From IMG/VR virus record IMGVR_UViG_3300006735_000215, positions 1-25,676 of that record: a stretch of DNA of 25,676 nucleotides; one strand, given 5' to 3'. Under the pieces are notes generated by a model. That model saw nothing but the letters and a program-made list of their open reading frames with translations, was not told where the DNA came from and made no database searches. The stretch is from a virus. Of this stretch, positions 14,485-22,943 are shown piece by piece. Every line of letters begins with the position of its first letter. Within the stretch, counting starts at the first letter, position 1. The translations under genes and the position numbers were made by a program.

Positions 14485-16974
14485 TTAATCTACCACCATT
14501 AAAGTTCCTGTTATTCCTAATACTGTCATAGGCAAAGGTTGTGTTTGTTGTACTACAATTTGCCCATCTCTATCCCATCCTAGATTAGTTACTCGTTTAT
14601 CTCCAGTAAATTCTGTAATACTTTCACCCATTGCATTTGCACTTGTTCTAAAAGGTATTTGATCTCCGTTAATAGTTGCTCCTACAGTTTTAAGTAATCG
14701 TACTATAATTTCATTATATCTTTTTTTTCTGCCTTGTGAAGTACCTGCTTGACTTCCTCCTTCTGGTCGCATTGTTTTTAATGTAGAAACATATCCAAGA
14801 CCAACTTCTATTGTCTTATCTGAAAATGTGCTTGGTAAACTTACTGTTACTGCTCCATTGGTTACAATTTGTGCAGGATATACTGCATCATCAATTAATA
14901 TCTGTACTTTCTGTCCTTCTAAATGATCTAATGCTGTAACCTTAGTAGATGCACCTGTTACTGTTCCAGATAATCCAGAATCCATATTTAAAGTTGGATC
15001 TTTGTATTCTACATATTTTACAGTAGATCCATCTACAATTCGTTCTACAATCATGTATACTTGATTTTCTGTTGTTTCTGCAATACTTGCAACACTTGTA
15101 ACTTTAGCATGAGCTTCACTTGTAACTGCAAGTCTTGTACTATCGGTGGTTGTTATCGTCAAAAACCCTGTAGATTGTGGATCAGTTTCTGTAATTGTAA
15201 CTACATTAGATGCAGGATTAGCTACTGTAAAATCTGCATGAGCATTGATTGCAGTAAATATATTATCAGCAGTTGTGTTATTATTTGTATTTGGTCTAAA
15301 TCCTAATGTTTCTGATGGCGAGGAACTTCCTGCTGTTTCTGATGTAAAAGTTACACTTGTTCCATCTGATTTTGTCAAGACTAAACGACTTCCTACAGTT
15401 ATATTATCATAGTCAGTAACAGTTACAGTACACGCAGTATTCCTACCCCCTATTACTGATCTATGCCAAGCAACAACTTCTTCTTCTCTTTGATAAGTCA
15501 TACCTAATAATTGACCATCTGTTCTTACAGCATAATAAATAGAACTCGGTTCTTGTGCATATTCTACATCTACAATACCACCTTCTGTTAAATGTTCTGA
15601 CAATATAGTCATGTCTGGTGCTGCATAAGCATCATTTTCAAAACGATAAGAAAACTCTCTTATCTTTCTTTGTTGTCTTTGCACAAATAAAATTGTACTT
15701 CCTATCTGTTGTGGTGGTGTTGTATGACTTCCATAACTCGTTTGTTGTTTAATGTTTACATTATCTGGTTTTAATGGCTCACCTGTTGGTCTACCTACTT
15801 GAAACTCACCACCTGCTGTACCAATAATTAAATCTCGTGCAGGTGCTAGGTATCGTATAACATTTACCTTATTAGCTGCTATAGTGTAAATGAATGAATT
15901 AGCTGCACTAGAATCTCCTACATCAAAATTATTGTATAATCCAGATTGTGATGCCCATATTGTTTGTGGAAAATCTGTACTCCCTCCATATATTAATCGT
16001 TGCTCAAAAAAACTTACAGCTCTAGGAAATCCAGTAGTATCTGAATATGCACCCAATGACCATGTTGTACTGCCATTTCCTGTTAAAGCAACTAATACTT
16101 CTACTGTTACAACAGTTGCACTTGTAAAAGCTGTTATCTTTCCATGACCATCTCCTACTTTAAATAATCTTCCTACATCTGTACTTGCAAATAAACTTGC
16201 ACTTGCTGTTAAAGTTCTTCCAGTTCCTACTGTTGTTGCACTTGATGTTAATGTAGTAGAAGTTGAATTTGCATCTAAGTATGGTCCTTTTTCAAAGGTT
16301 ACTTCAGCTAATGTCCAAGATGTATGCCCTGTTCTTGACAATGTAGAAGGTTCATGTAAGGGATGCGTAATATACATAACATCTGCTGATTGTGCAACTT
16401 GTAAATCAAATACTTGTGCAGAGGTATAATTAGTAGATATTTCATAAACTTTAGATGCTGTTCCACCACTACTATAGGTTGTATAATCAGTAGAGTTTAC
16501 TCCAGATAATTCAAATGTATTAGTAGTTTTATTAGCTACAGTAAATCTTCTACCATTTACCTCTGTCATTCCCACAACACTTGCAATCCAGACATGATCG
16601 CCATCCGAATATCCATGAGAACTACTGGTTACTACAGCAGGATTTGCTTTTGTTATTGCTGTTATATCTTTAGCTGTTTCTGTTATTTGACCATTATCTT
16701 TGTAAAATCGTATATATTGATTACCAAACTCCATAATATACGATTGCTCTACATTAAATTCAAAAGGTATTAATCGTGTTATATTTGCAGAGTTTTTTAC
16801 CTCTGCTACAAATCGTGTACCTGGTCTACGAGTTGCACCTCCTTGTGGAAATACTTGTAAATTTTCTAATGTTTCTACCCCATTAGAGTATTTTTTAAAA
16901 TCTACTTGACCTGCTAATTTAGGACTTAATTCTCCTGCTGTAAAATTAGTTTGAAAAGGATGAACTCTAGCCAT
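14485..16974 (-). CDS. Tail tubular protein B (T7 gp12-like nozzle)
   Basis: This 829-residue protein shows the conserved opening of gp12-like nozzle proteins: FTAGELSPKL at 11-20, then KYSNGVETLENLQVFPQGGA and RRPGTRFVAE up to about residue 62. Later landmarks include SFFEQRLIYGG and PEGGSQAGTSQGRKKR near the C-terminus. It forms the conical nozzle at the tip of the short tail and binds the fibres together with tube A. A Thr/Ser-rich insertion in the middle (roughly 510-640) is longer than in T7. Its ATG overlaps the stop of tube A by TAATG. Confidence 0.92.
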   Translation of the reverse strand: MARVHPFQTNFTAGELSPKLAGQVDFKKYSNGVETLENLQVFPQGGATRRPGTRFVAEVKNSANITRLIPFEFNVEQSYIMEFGNQYIRFYKDNGQITETAKDITAITKANPAVVTSSSHGYSDGDHVWIASVVGMTEVNGRRFTVANKTTNTFELSGVNSTDYTTYSSGGTASKVYEISTNYTSAQVFDLQVAQSADVMYITHPLHEPSTLSRTGHTSWTLAEVTFEKGPYLDANSTSTTLTSSATTVGTGRTLTASASLFASTDVGRLFKVGDGHGKITAFTSATVVTVEVLVALTGNGSTTWSLGAYSDTTGFPRAVSFFEQRLIYGGSTDFPQTIWASQSGLYNNFDVGDSSAANSFIYTIAANKVNVIRYLAPARDLIIGTAGGEFQVGRPTGEPLKPDNVNIKQQTSYGSHTTPPQQIGSTILFVQRQQRKIREFSYRFENDAYAAPDMTILSEHLTEGGIVDVEYAQEPSSIYYAVRTDGQLLGMTYQREEEVVAWHRSVIGGRNTACTVTVTDYDNITVGSRLVLTKSDGTSVTFTSETAGSSSPSETLGFRPNTNNNTTADNIFTAINAHADFTVANPASNVVTITETDPQSTGFLTITTTDSTRLAVTSEAHAKVTSVASIAETTENQVYMIVERIVDGSTVKYVEYKDPTLNMDSGLSGTVTGASTKVTALDHLEGQKVQILIDDAVYPAQIVTNGAVTVSLPSTFSDKTIEVGLGYVSTLKTMRPEGGSQAGTSQGRKKRYNEIIVRLLKTVGATINGDQIPFRTSANAMGESITEFTGDKRVTNLGWDRDGQIVVQQTQPLPMTVLGITGTLMVVD

Positions 16975-17558
16975 TATGAAAACTTACGGAAATCTGTGAA
17001 AGTATCGGATATAATATCATCTGTAAACCCTTCAGTAGAGTCAATACTTCTTGCTTCTGTAAGTTTAAGTTTATAAAGTCTTTCCATTTGGGTTTGTAAT
17101 GAAGTGCTGTTTGTAACAGGATAAGCTAACTCTGCTGCTAGTTTTGCAGTTAGAGTATCAACAAATATAGCATCAAATAAAGTTGTATCTGTTATTTTAG
17201 CAATATATAAAATATTTGCTGTGCCTTCATCTGTTAATAAAACTCTACCTTCACCTGCTAAATTTTCTATTTTAAATTTAAAATCATCAAACTCCATTTT
17301 AAGAACTCGTAAGCAAAATGGATCAGTTGGTAAAATAAATTGATGTGCAAATTCAAATGCAGGAGTTGTTGCTGATTTAGCAAGAGATGCTCGTGTTATA
17401 GAAAAATTAAACGCATGAGATCGTAATAAACTATCTCTTGCAGGTTCATATAATGCGTTGCAAAGTCTAGCTCTTTCCGTATCATCCGACAATGATGTTA
17501 TTGGACTATCACCTAATCTTCTTAATGCATTTGAACAAATTGAAACTTCAGTTGCCAT
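16974..17558 (-). CDS. Tail tubular protein A (T7 gp11-like gatekeeper/adaptor)
   Basis: This 194-residue protein has the family pattern at the start: ICSNALRRLGDSPITSLSDD at 7-26, then ERARLCNALYEPARDSLLRS at 28-47 and a conserved aromatic (FNFS). It links the portal to the nozzle and helps retain DNA. It is the first gene after a hairpin terminator at 17576-17602, so its level relative to the capsid genes may be set by readthrough. AAGGGC upstream of the ATG is a plausible ribosome-binding site. Confidence 0.92.
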   Translation of the reverse strand: MATEVSICSNALRRLGDSPITSLSDDTERARLCNALYEPARDSLLRSHAFNFSITRASLAKSATTPAFEFAHQFILPTDPFCLRVLKMEFDDFKFKIENLAGEGRVLLTDEGTANILYIAKITDTTLFDAIFVDTLTAKLAAELAYPVTNSTSLQTQMERLYKLKLTEARSIDSTEGFTDDIISDTFTDFRKFS

Positions 17559-17575
17559 AATGCCCTTAATATAGC

Positions 17576-17602
17576 AAAAAGGGTGCTATCTTTCAAGCAC
17601 CC
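17576..17602 (-). terminator. Rho-independent terminator between head and tail genes
   Basis: On the minus strand a perfect 7-bp stem, GGGTGCT and AGCACCC, closes an 8-base loop and is followed by five T residues (17580-17576). It lies nine bases after the stop of the putative decoration gene and before the tail tube A gene. The stem is unusually GC-rich for this genome. It probably terminates part of the transcripts after the highly expressed head genes. Confidence 0.8.
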
Positions 17603-17610
17603 ATTTAGCT

Positions 17611-18165
17611 TTAGTCTACTACATATGTTACCACTACAGAAATATCACCTGCAGCTTGTGTTGCTGCAACTGTTTCTATAGTTAATGCTATTCTCAATGG
17701 AACTTTAGGATCTGAACTTAATCCTGCATCTTCCCATATAAAATTAGCAATAGTATTTATGTTTCTTGCTTCAAATGCACACTCAACACCTGCTGTATTT
17801 GCAGCTTGTAAAGTTGTAATTGCACTTGCATAAGCATCTCTATCAATAACTGCTTCTGCAGCATAAGCTGTTGCAGAACCATCTGTATCTGTAAACTTAG
17901 TACCACCTGCATAAATACCAACATCTGTTGCTATTGCAGGAGATCCATTAGAATCAAGATCATCATTGTAGAGCATAATACTCGTTACTTTTGCATTAGA
18001 AGGTAATTCTGCCATAACGACAATATCATTGTCATCCAAATCACCAGTAGCACAAGCAACTGTATCAGCAAAGACTCTCATCTTTCCTTTTACATTTCCT
18101 GCTTCTAATGCAACAAATGGTGTAGCATCAAGAGCAGTTATTTCTATACTTTTTTTAGTACCCAT
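17611..18165 (-). CDS. Putative head decoration/virion protein
   Basis: This 184-residue, acidic, Ala/Thr/Val-rich protein is encoded directly after the major capsid protein. Composition and beta-rich pattern (repeated alternation such as ITALDATPFVALEAG and AELPSNAKVTSIML, ending VVVTYVVD) are those of a structural protein. Its ribosome-binding site, AGGAGGT, is the strongest of the late operon, suggesting a high copy number like the capsid. Position and expression fit a capsid decoration or head-fibre protein; no family is recognised with certainty. It sits before the terminator. Confidence 0.65.
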   Translation of the reverse strand: MGTKKSIEITALDATPFVALEAGNVKGKMRVFADTVACATGDLDDNDIVVMAELPSNAKVTSIMLYNDDLDSNGSPAIATDVGIYAGGTKFTDTDGSATAYAAEAVIDRDAYASAITTLQAANTAGVECAFEARNINTIANFIWEDAGLSSDPKVPLRIALTIETVAATQAAGDISVVVTYVVD

Positions 18166-18175
18166 GATTTACCTC

Positions 18176-19039
18176 CTATGACTCTGAACAAGCAATTTCT
18201 ACCATTTTTTCATCTTCAATGCGTGTTGCACCGATAGACATAGATAAAAATACTTGTGTAGCATAGTTCTTATCTGCTCTTTCAGATATCTTTGTTTGGA
18301 CATCTGCTCCTACAGCAAGACCTATAGCTGATTGACAAAAACCAAGCACTTGACGATTACTATCGCTGTCAAGCCCTAGTCGTTCTGTTCTAATGAAGTT
18401 AAACCCTAAAAATGTATCAACATCACCTTGAACCAATGCTTTTACAGAGTTAAAGTCAGCACTTGTTACAGATGTAATTCCTAACAAGTCTGCCAACTGC
18501 CCTGCTGTAACCAACATATATCTTGGCTCATCTGGATCTGTGTCATTTTTATCTAAAACTTCTTTAGCACTTAGTAGTTTTGCTAATGTTAATCCTGCAC
18601 TACCATGAGCAACTTTTTGTGCTGATGGTAAAGCAACTGTAGTTCCACCAGAAACACCACCTAAAGCATTTCCAGTAGCTGCAGCAATGATTGCATCATC
18701 CATTGCTCTACCCATTGCCCACGCACCTGCTAAAGCATACTCAGATTGTGGTGAGATTAACATTCTAACTTTATCTTCCTGGTCAATTAAGTCTGCCCAG
18801 TCGTAATCTTCAAGACTTACTTTTCTCCTAGAATGGGGTGTGTCCATTCGTGGTGTATCAGAATGTCTTGAAGTTCTTTTTTCGGCTGCTGAAGATCCAA
18901 TTCTTTCAAAAAAATGCGACTTTCCTGTAACTGTTTCAGTTCTAACTGCATCTCTTAGTCTTGAACCCTTTTGTTGAGCCAAATGAAAAACATTACTTTT
19001 GTACTGTTCTACAAAAGCTGTTGTAATTTGAACACTCAT
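18176..19039 (-). CDS. Major capsid protein
   Basis: This 287-residue protein matches the phage capsid type found in many podoviruses of marine bacteria (Phage_capsid_2-like, by memory). Landmarks are RKVSLEDYDWADLIDQEDK (about 72-90), AWAMGRAMDDAI (106-117) and GFNFIRTERLGLD near the C-terminal third. It follows the scaffold gene and shows the usual length and composition. The start chosen is the ATG at 19039, six bases after AAGGAG; a TTG directly before it (19042) is too close to the ribosome-binding site. A 140-base leader separates it from scaffold, the longest gap in the late operon. Confidence 0.88.
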   Translation of the reverse strand: MSVQITTAFVEQYKSNVFHLAQQKGSRLRDAVRTETVTGKSHFFERIGSSAAEKRTSRHSDTPRMDTPHSRRKVSLEDYDWADLIDQEDKVRMLISPQSEYALAGAWAMGRAMDDAIIAAATGNALGGVSGGTTVALPSAQKVAHGSAGLTLAKLLSAKEVLDKNDTDPDEPRYMLVTAGQLADLLGITSVTSADFNSVKALVQGDVDTFLGFNFIRTERLGLDSDSNRQVLGFCQSAIGLAVGADVQTKISERADKNYATQVFLSMSIGATRIEDEKMVEIACSES

Positions 19040-19060
19040 CAAATTCTCCTTATTAAATTA

Positions 19061-19089
19061 ATATTATTGTTTAATGCAGTTTTTATCCA
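19061..19089 (-). promoter_or_regulatory. Weak candidate promoter for the capsid gene
   Basis: The minus strand has TTGGAT at 19089-19084, 17 bases and TAATAT at 19066-19061, with a start expected near 19054, just upstream of the AAGGAG ribosome-binding site. It lies in the 140-base gap before the most highly needed late gene. Matches are only four of six for each box. Confidence 0.28.
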
Positions 19090-19107
19090 AAAATGGGAAA
19101 CCTCATT
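19090..19107. other. Small hairpin in the scaffold-capsid gap
   Basis: The plus strand reads AAATGGGAAACCTCATTT, able to form AAATG/CATTT and GG/CC pairs with one bulge. On the transcribed minus strand it is followed by TT only, so it is at best a weak terminator or an RNA processing site upstream of the capsid message. The rest of the 19043-19182 gap holds the capsid ribosome-binding site and the weak promoter candidate. Confidence 0.25.
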
Positions 19108-19182
19108 TAAAGTCTGCTAGACTAATCTATTACTTATCCTTTGCAGGGGTTTTAGATTACAATAACCTTAACATAGAAAATT

Positions 19183-20019
19183 TTATTTGCCAAATACTTT
19201 TTCATGTAATTGTCGCATATGTTCAACAGCTTGTAAATGCTCTCTATGTTTACCATCATGGTAAGGGTGTTCTGCGTTATCCATAATGTCTGTAATTTCT
19301 TGTTGAGCATCTAAAGGTGATGTCGCTAAATTATTGTTTTGCGTATTTTGTGCCATATCTTCGGTTACTTCTTTACCCAATCTTGCAAACATTTTAACAA
19401 CAGCAGGTATGTTTCCTGCTTCTCCATTCATAAGTTCTGTTATTTCTGGATCACCATATACTTGCAAAGCTCGTCTTGCATTACGAACTTGCATATCATA
19501 CTCATGACCCCATTCTTTTTTTAACAGTTCTTCTGTATTTTGTTTTTGTACTGCAATATCTGTTTGGTATCGTTGTGCTTGTGCATCAATATTTTTTACT
19601 TGAAAATCAATGAGTTGTTTTACCTGCTCATTATTCAATCCAATGTTATGTGCAACATTTTTAAACTGATTTATTTGATCTTCTCCAATATATTCTACAT
19701 GGGTTTCTGGAACAGCAACTTCATATTTGTCTGCTGACTCTGGTCTGCCTAATTTATTATAGACCTCCATTTGTTCTTCTGGAGTTTTGGGTATCGGAAT
19801 ACGATTTCCCATTTGTTTTTGTTGATGTACTACTGTTTTTGCTAATGATTCTACATCTTTAAAATTTTTTAATGTAGGATCGTTTTTTAAATCTTCTGAT
19901 AGTGTTGATTTCCAATCTTGATTATCACTTTCAGAAGGTCCTAATACAGTTTCTTGTGCCACAGATTGTGGTGTAGTTTCTGGTGTAGGATTAGCTTCCG
20001 TTGTGGTCTGTTCTTCCAT
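19183..20019 (-). CDS. Capsid scaffolding protein
   Basis: This is a 278-residue acidic, helical protein. The start is a Thr/Pro/Glu-rich disordered region (1-35), followed by LKNFKDVESLAKTVVHQQKQ (about 50-69) and IPKTPEEQMEVYNKLGRPES (about 76-95), a combination typical of podovirus scaffold proteins. The C-terminal part is basic and histidine-rich (HPYHDGKHREHLQAVEHMRQ), as expected for the end that binds capsid. It would guide procapsid assembly and leave before DNA packaging. Its start overlaps the Bbp19-like gene by 29 bases and has AAGGAG ten bases upstream. Confidence 0.85.
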   Translation of the reverse strand: MEEQTTTEANPTPETTPQSVAQETVLGPSESDNQDWKSTLSEDLKNDPTLKNFKDVESLAKTVVHQQKQMGNRIPIPKTPEEQMEVYNKLGRPESADKYEVAVPETHVEYIGEDQINQFKNVAHNIGLNNEQVKQLIDFQVKNIDAQAQRYQTDIAVQKQNTEELLKKEWGHEYDMQVRNARRALQVYGDPEITELMNGEAGNIPAVVKMFARLGKEVTEDMAQNTQNNNLATSPLDAQQEITDIMDNAEHPYHDGKHREHLQAVEHMRQLHEKVFGK

Positions 20020-20215
20020 CTTCTTTATGCTCCTTTATTAAGTTGTTAATACGAAGTATAACACTTCGCTGTCCTTCCTTATAAGCTGTTTCGTAAGGAT
20101 CTTTGTTATAAGAAATTCTATGGTAATACGCAGATTCAAGATCTGCTAATACTTCTTGCCCTTCATTAGATGCAAAAGTAATTCTATAAAAATTTTGTAA
20201 ATCTTTTAATTCCAT
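19991..20215 (-). CDS. Bbp19-like small phage protein
   Basis: This 74-residue protein has FYRITFASNEGQEVLADL at 9-26 and DPYETAYKEGQRSVIL at 39-54, matching the Bbp19-like family (F-x-x-T-F-x-x-x-x-G-x-x-V-L-x-D-L and D-P-x-x-x-A-x-x-E-G-Q-R-S-V). Such proteins are encoded between portal and scaffold in many podoviruses and have no assigned role. Synteny here is the same. The ATG follows the upstream stop by one base and the end overlaps scaffold, so expression should be coupled. Confidence 0.75.
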   Translation of the reverse strand: MELKDLQNFYRITFASNEGQEVLADLESAYYHRISYNKDPYETAYKEGQRSVILRINNLIKEHKEDGRTDHNGS

Positions 20216-20216
20216 T

Positions 20217-20417
20217 TTATTTTTTTCTTTGACTTGCTATTAATCGTGTTAGCATACTTGTAAATGCCATTCTTCTTAAATTTTTATTAATTTTTCTTTT
20301 TTGTTTTGCTGTTTCGGTGTTTGGCAATTTATTTTTTACATTAAAATCATATTCTTCATCTGAAACTTCTACTAATGATGTTGAAGGTAAACCCTTATTT
20401 TGTGGCATATTACCCAT
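20217..20417 (-). CDS. Small basic protein between portal and Bbp19-like gene
   Basis: This 66-residue protein of unknown function has an N-terminal half with an acidic patch (VEVSDEEYDF) and a C-terminal half with a basic helix (TAKQKRKINKNLRRM), ending RKK. Its ATG overlaps the portal stop (TAATG), so it is translated with the portal. A head-assembly accessory is plausible by position only. Confidence 0.65.
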   Translation of the reverse strand: MGNMPQNKGLPSTSLVEVSDEEYDFNVKNKLPNTETAKQKRKINKNLRRMAFTSMLTRLIASQRKK

Positions 20418-22081
20418 TATTCAATAAATCCTTCTTCTCTTGCCCTATCTTCTGCTTTTTCAAAACCTTCTTGTGTTTCTGGATTGCCCATTTCTTTCAT
20501 TGCTTTACTTTGTGTTAGTGCCATTTCTGCTTGTTGTTGTTGTATCATCATTTGTTGTTGTGCTTGTTGTTGCATCATTCTTTGTTGTCTTATTTCTCCA
20601 ACTTCATCAACCCCTCGCATAATTGTTTTTGGTACTCCTAATAATTTACTTCTCATTCTAACTGCTTCATCATGATTTATATTATCCATAATTGTAGGAT
20701 CTATCTGTCCGACTTGCATAGCCAGTTGATACAATCTATCTATAGCAACCGATTCTTCCATTCTTTGTGATCGTGCTAATGGTCCTACATATTCTACATC
20801 TACTTTTCTACCTTCAATAATTTCTGGTGCAGGTAAAAATGCATTGTTTCTTAACATAATACCAAACACTCTTTCAATTAATGGATTTAAAAATTCACTT
20901 TGAAATCTACCTAATGTTGGTCCAAGCAATCTTTGCATCAATTCATATCGGACTTGCACTTCTGTTGCTGTCATTTGTGGACCTTGTTGTAATTGTAACT
21001 GATCTGAATAATATGCTTGTCGTATTGCAGTTCTTAATTGGTTTTCTTTCATATCTGTTATTTGCCAGTTTGTGCCTATTTGTAAAGGTTTTACAGATCC
21101 ATCACTTCTAACAACAGTTAAACCACCTGGAGTTACTCTAACTCTACCTATTACTCCATCATCTGTTACAAGTAATGGTGGGTCAATTGCTTTTGCCCAT
21201 GCCTTTAATCCTATTTCTACTGCTTTGTTTAATGTTTTAATATCTGGCAATGCATTGTAACTTGGACTTCTTCCAAATACTTCTCCTGTTGCTTTTGACC
21301 ATCTTGGCACTAAATATGGAAACTCATTATAACCACCTGTTCTTACAACCATTTGGTCATCTTCACAAACATGACAAGAATGAAAAGGTAGCTTTGTTCC
21401 TTTTTCTCCTGTACCTCTTTCATAATCTTCTGTGGGCTCTACTGCATGAATAAAGAAAAATTCTTTATCTGGTTTTTTTTCAACAGCTTCTAATACCTTC
21501 TCTCCAAGATTATCTTCTCCGAACTCTTGGATTGCTTGTCGTGCTGTTAATTTATACCTTCTATATAAAGTGTCTACTTTACCATTAATGCTTTCTCTAA
21601 TATAAAACTCTGAAATATGTAAGGTATTAAAATGTATAGCATCTATATCAAACCCTTTTTTACCTTCTTCTACAAATATTGCTCCAGTACCTATAGAACA
21701 TAAATCAAGATATAATTCATGGACTTCTGTGTTAAAATTGGTTTCGTTAAACAAATCATACATTTTTTGTGCAGAATCTTCTAACCATAACTGCACATCT
21801 CTATCTCTGTTAAGTGAATCTTCTCTTAATTTTAAATGAAACCATTGTAAGGATGGTGAGGTAAGTGTGCCATGTAAACTTGCAGCCAATAAATTATTAG
21901 CTGTAATTGCTGTAGAATCAAATAATACTTCGGTTCGTGCTTCACCTTGAGATCGCACAAATGTTATATCTGCTTTTCTTGGCATTACATAATCTAAAAT
22001 AGTTTGCCAATGATCTTCCCATGTTTGCCTTTCGCCTTCCATGGTAGACATTCTTTTTTTTATGTAATTATAATTTGCCAT
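20417..22081 (-). CDS. Portal protein (T7 gp8-like head-tail connector)
   Basis: This 554-residue protein forms the dodecameric portal through which DNA is packaged and ejected. Family landmarks are RQTWEDHWQTILDYVMPRK at 18-36, DSTAITANNLLAASLHGTLT at 55-74 and PSYNALPDIKTLNKAVEIGL near 275, as in head-to-tail connecting proteins of T7-like phages (about 500-560 residues). The C-terminus carries a Gln/Met-rich stretch (RMMQQQAQQQMMIQQQQ) before an acidic tail. It overlaps the upstream small gene by TAATG. Confidence 0.92.
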   Translation of the reverse strand: MANYNYIKKRMSTMEGERQTWEDHWQTILDYVMPRKADITFVRSQGEARTEVLFDSTAITANNLLAASLHGTLTSPSLQWFHLKLREDSLNRDRDVQLWLEDSAQKMYDLFNETNFNTEVHELYLDLCSIGTGAIFVEEGKKGFDIDAIHFNTLHISEFYIRESINGKVDTLYRRYKLTARQAIQEFGEDNLGEKVLEAVEKKPDKEFFFIHAVEPTEDYERGTGEKGTKLPFHSCHVCEDDQMVVRTGGYNEFPYLVPRWSKATGEVFGRSPSYNALPDIKTLNKAVEIGLKAWAKAIDPPLLVTDDGVIGRVRVTPGGLTVVRSDGSVKPLQIGTNWQITDMKENQLRTAIRQAYYSDQLQLQQGPQMTATEVQVRYELMQRLLGPTLGRFQSEFLNPLIERVFGIMLRNNAFLPAPEIIEGRKVDVEYVGPLARSQRMEESVAIDRLYQLAMQVGQIDPTIMDNINHDEAVRMRSKLLGVPKTIMRGVDEVGEIRQQRMMQQQAQQQMMIQQQQAEMALTQSKAMKEMGNPETQEGFEKAEDRAREEGFIE

Positions 22082-22284
22082 TAACCACCAAGTATTGTTT
22101 TAGAAGTTGGTGCATCATCTGTTACACCTTGACCACCTGTAAGTAATGTACCCATCCTACCTTGACTTTTTGTTCTTACCATTGCTTGTCTTTCTGCTTC
22201 TAGTTTTGCTTCTGACTCGGCAACTTTATCATCTACTACTGGATCAGTAGGGGGTGGCATTTGTGGCATTGCTTTACCTCCCAT
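22081..22284 (-). CDS. Small protein with C-terminal TSKTILGG tag
   Basis: This 67-residue protein lies directly upstream of the portal gene. It has a Pro-rich start (MPQMPPPTDP), a helix of about 25 charged residues and the tail GTLLTGGQGVTDDAPTSKTI-LGG. Short proteins with this tail are frequent just before portal genes in podoviruses; no function is assigned. The same ending, TS-x-TILG, recurs in the gene at 22725-22943, on the other side of the acetyltransferase. AAAGGAGAATATT before the ATG is a strong ribosome-binding site, so a new translation block begins here. Confidence 0.7.
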   Translation of the reverse strand: MGGKAMPQMPPPTDPVVDDKVAESEAKLEAERQAMVRTKSQGRMGTLLTGGQGVTDDAPTSKTILGG

Positions 22285-22295
22285 AATATTCTCCT

Positions 22296-22724
22296 TTATA
22301 TATATTTACATTCATCTCTTAATAACCCATATACTATACCATCAAAGTATTGCATACCTTTTTTTATAACTTTTCTAATTGTGCCTTCTTTTACAAACCC
22401 TGCTGACTCAATTAATTTTTTACATCTTTCATTTTCTGGTGTTGTCATAGCTGTTATCCTAACACACTTACACTTAATAAAACAATACTCAAATACTTCT
22501 TTTGCAAATGACCTTCTCATAGCTTTCGGATCATCTAATGCAAGATGCATCCAAATGTTATGTCCGTCATAATGTGAAAAGATTGCTCCTCCTATTATTT
22601 TATTTTCATCTAGGTATGCAATAAACGAAAACCCATCATTTAAACTATGATGAATATTTGCTCGTGGACTTACAAAATCTAAAACTTGTTTTCTTAATTT
22701 ATTGTCAGATGAAGAAGTAATCAT
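22296..22724 (-). CDS. GNAT-family N-acetyltransferase
   Basis: This is a 142-residue protein with the GNAT order of elements: a strand pair with KIIGGAIFSHYDGHNIWMHL (about 42-61), a helix (RRSFAKEVFEYCF, 70-82) following the CoA-binding region, then RITAMTTPENERCKKLIESA (89-108) and GFVKEGTIRK (109-118), the last typical of RimJ/RimL-like members (N-x-x-x-x-x-x-E-x-x-G-F-x-x-E-G). The usual R/Q-x-x-G-x-G/A pyrophosphate loop appears degenerate (DDPKAMRRSF). The substrate is unknown; phage GNATs occur beside the portal and terminase genes in marine podoviruses. It starts directly after the TAG of the Pro-rich gene. Confidence 0.75.
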   Translation of the reverse strand: MITSSSDNKLRKQVLDFVSPRANIHHSLNDGFSFIAYLDENKIIGGAIFSHYDGHNIWMHLALDDPKAMRRSFAKEVFEYCFIKCKCVRITAMTTPENERCKKLIESAGFVKEGTIRKVIKKGMQYFDGIVYGLLRDECKYI

Positions 22725-22943
22725 CTAACTACCTAAAATAGTTCTGCTCGTTCCTGATTCTTCCATTTGACTCATTACTGATCCTTGACCATATCCTGCT
22801 CCTCCTAATTTACCTGCAGCTTTTCTTCTTTTTGTTTCTTTTTGAGCTTCGGTTTCTTTTGGCTCTGCTTTTGGTGCAGGTGGTGGTGGTGGAGGTGGTG
22901 CTTTTGGTTTAGGTGGTGAAAACACTCGTGCTACAAATCCCAT
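22725..22943 (-). CDS. Proline-rich small protein with C-terminal TSRTILGS tag
   Basis: This 72-residue protein has a hydrophobic start (MGFVARVF), a run of prolines (residues 10-23), a charged Lys/Glu helix (27-45) and a Gly-rich tail ending GTSRTILGS. The tail is nearly the same as that of the protein at 22081-22284 (TSKTILGG), so the two may be paralogues or share a binding partner such as the portal or capsid. Its ATG overlaps the stop of the tiny gene upstream (TAATG). Confidence 0.65.
   Translation of the reverse strand: MGFVARVFSPPKPKAPPPPPPPAPKAEPKETEAQKETKRRKAAGKLGGAGYGQGSVMSQMEESGTSRTILGS

Noticed and set aside
15061-15306. Cysteine-rich plus-strand frame (81 residues)
   Set aside because: The many cysteines come from reading the Thr/Ala-rich tail tube B gene backwards (TGT/TGC from ACA/GCA); no ordered CxxC pattern and no start signal.
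20400-20675. Plus-strand frame with runs of cysteine opposite the portal C-terminus
   Set aside because: It is the antisense of the Gln/Met-rich repeat of the portal protein; low complexity only.
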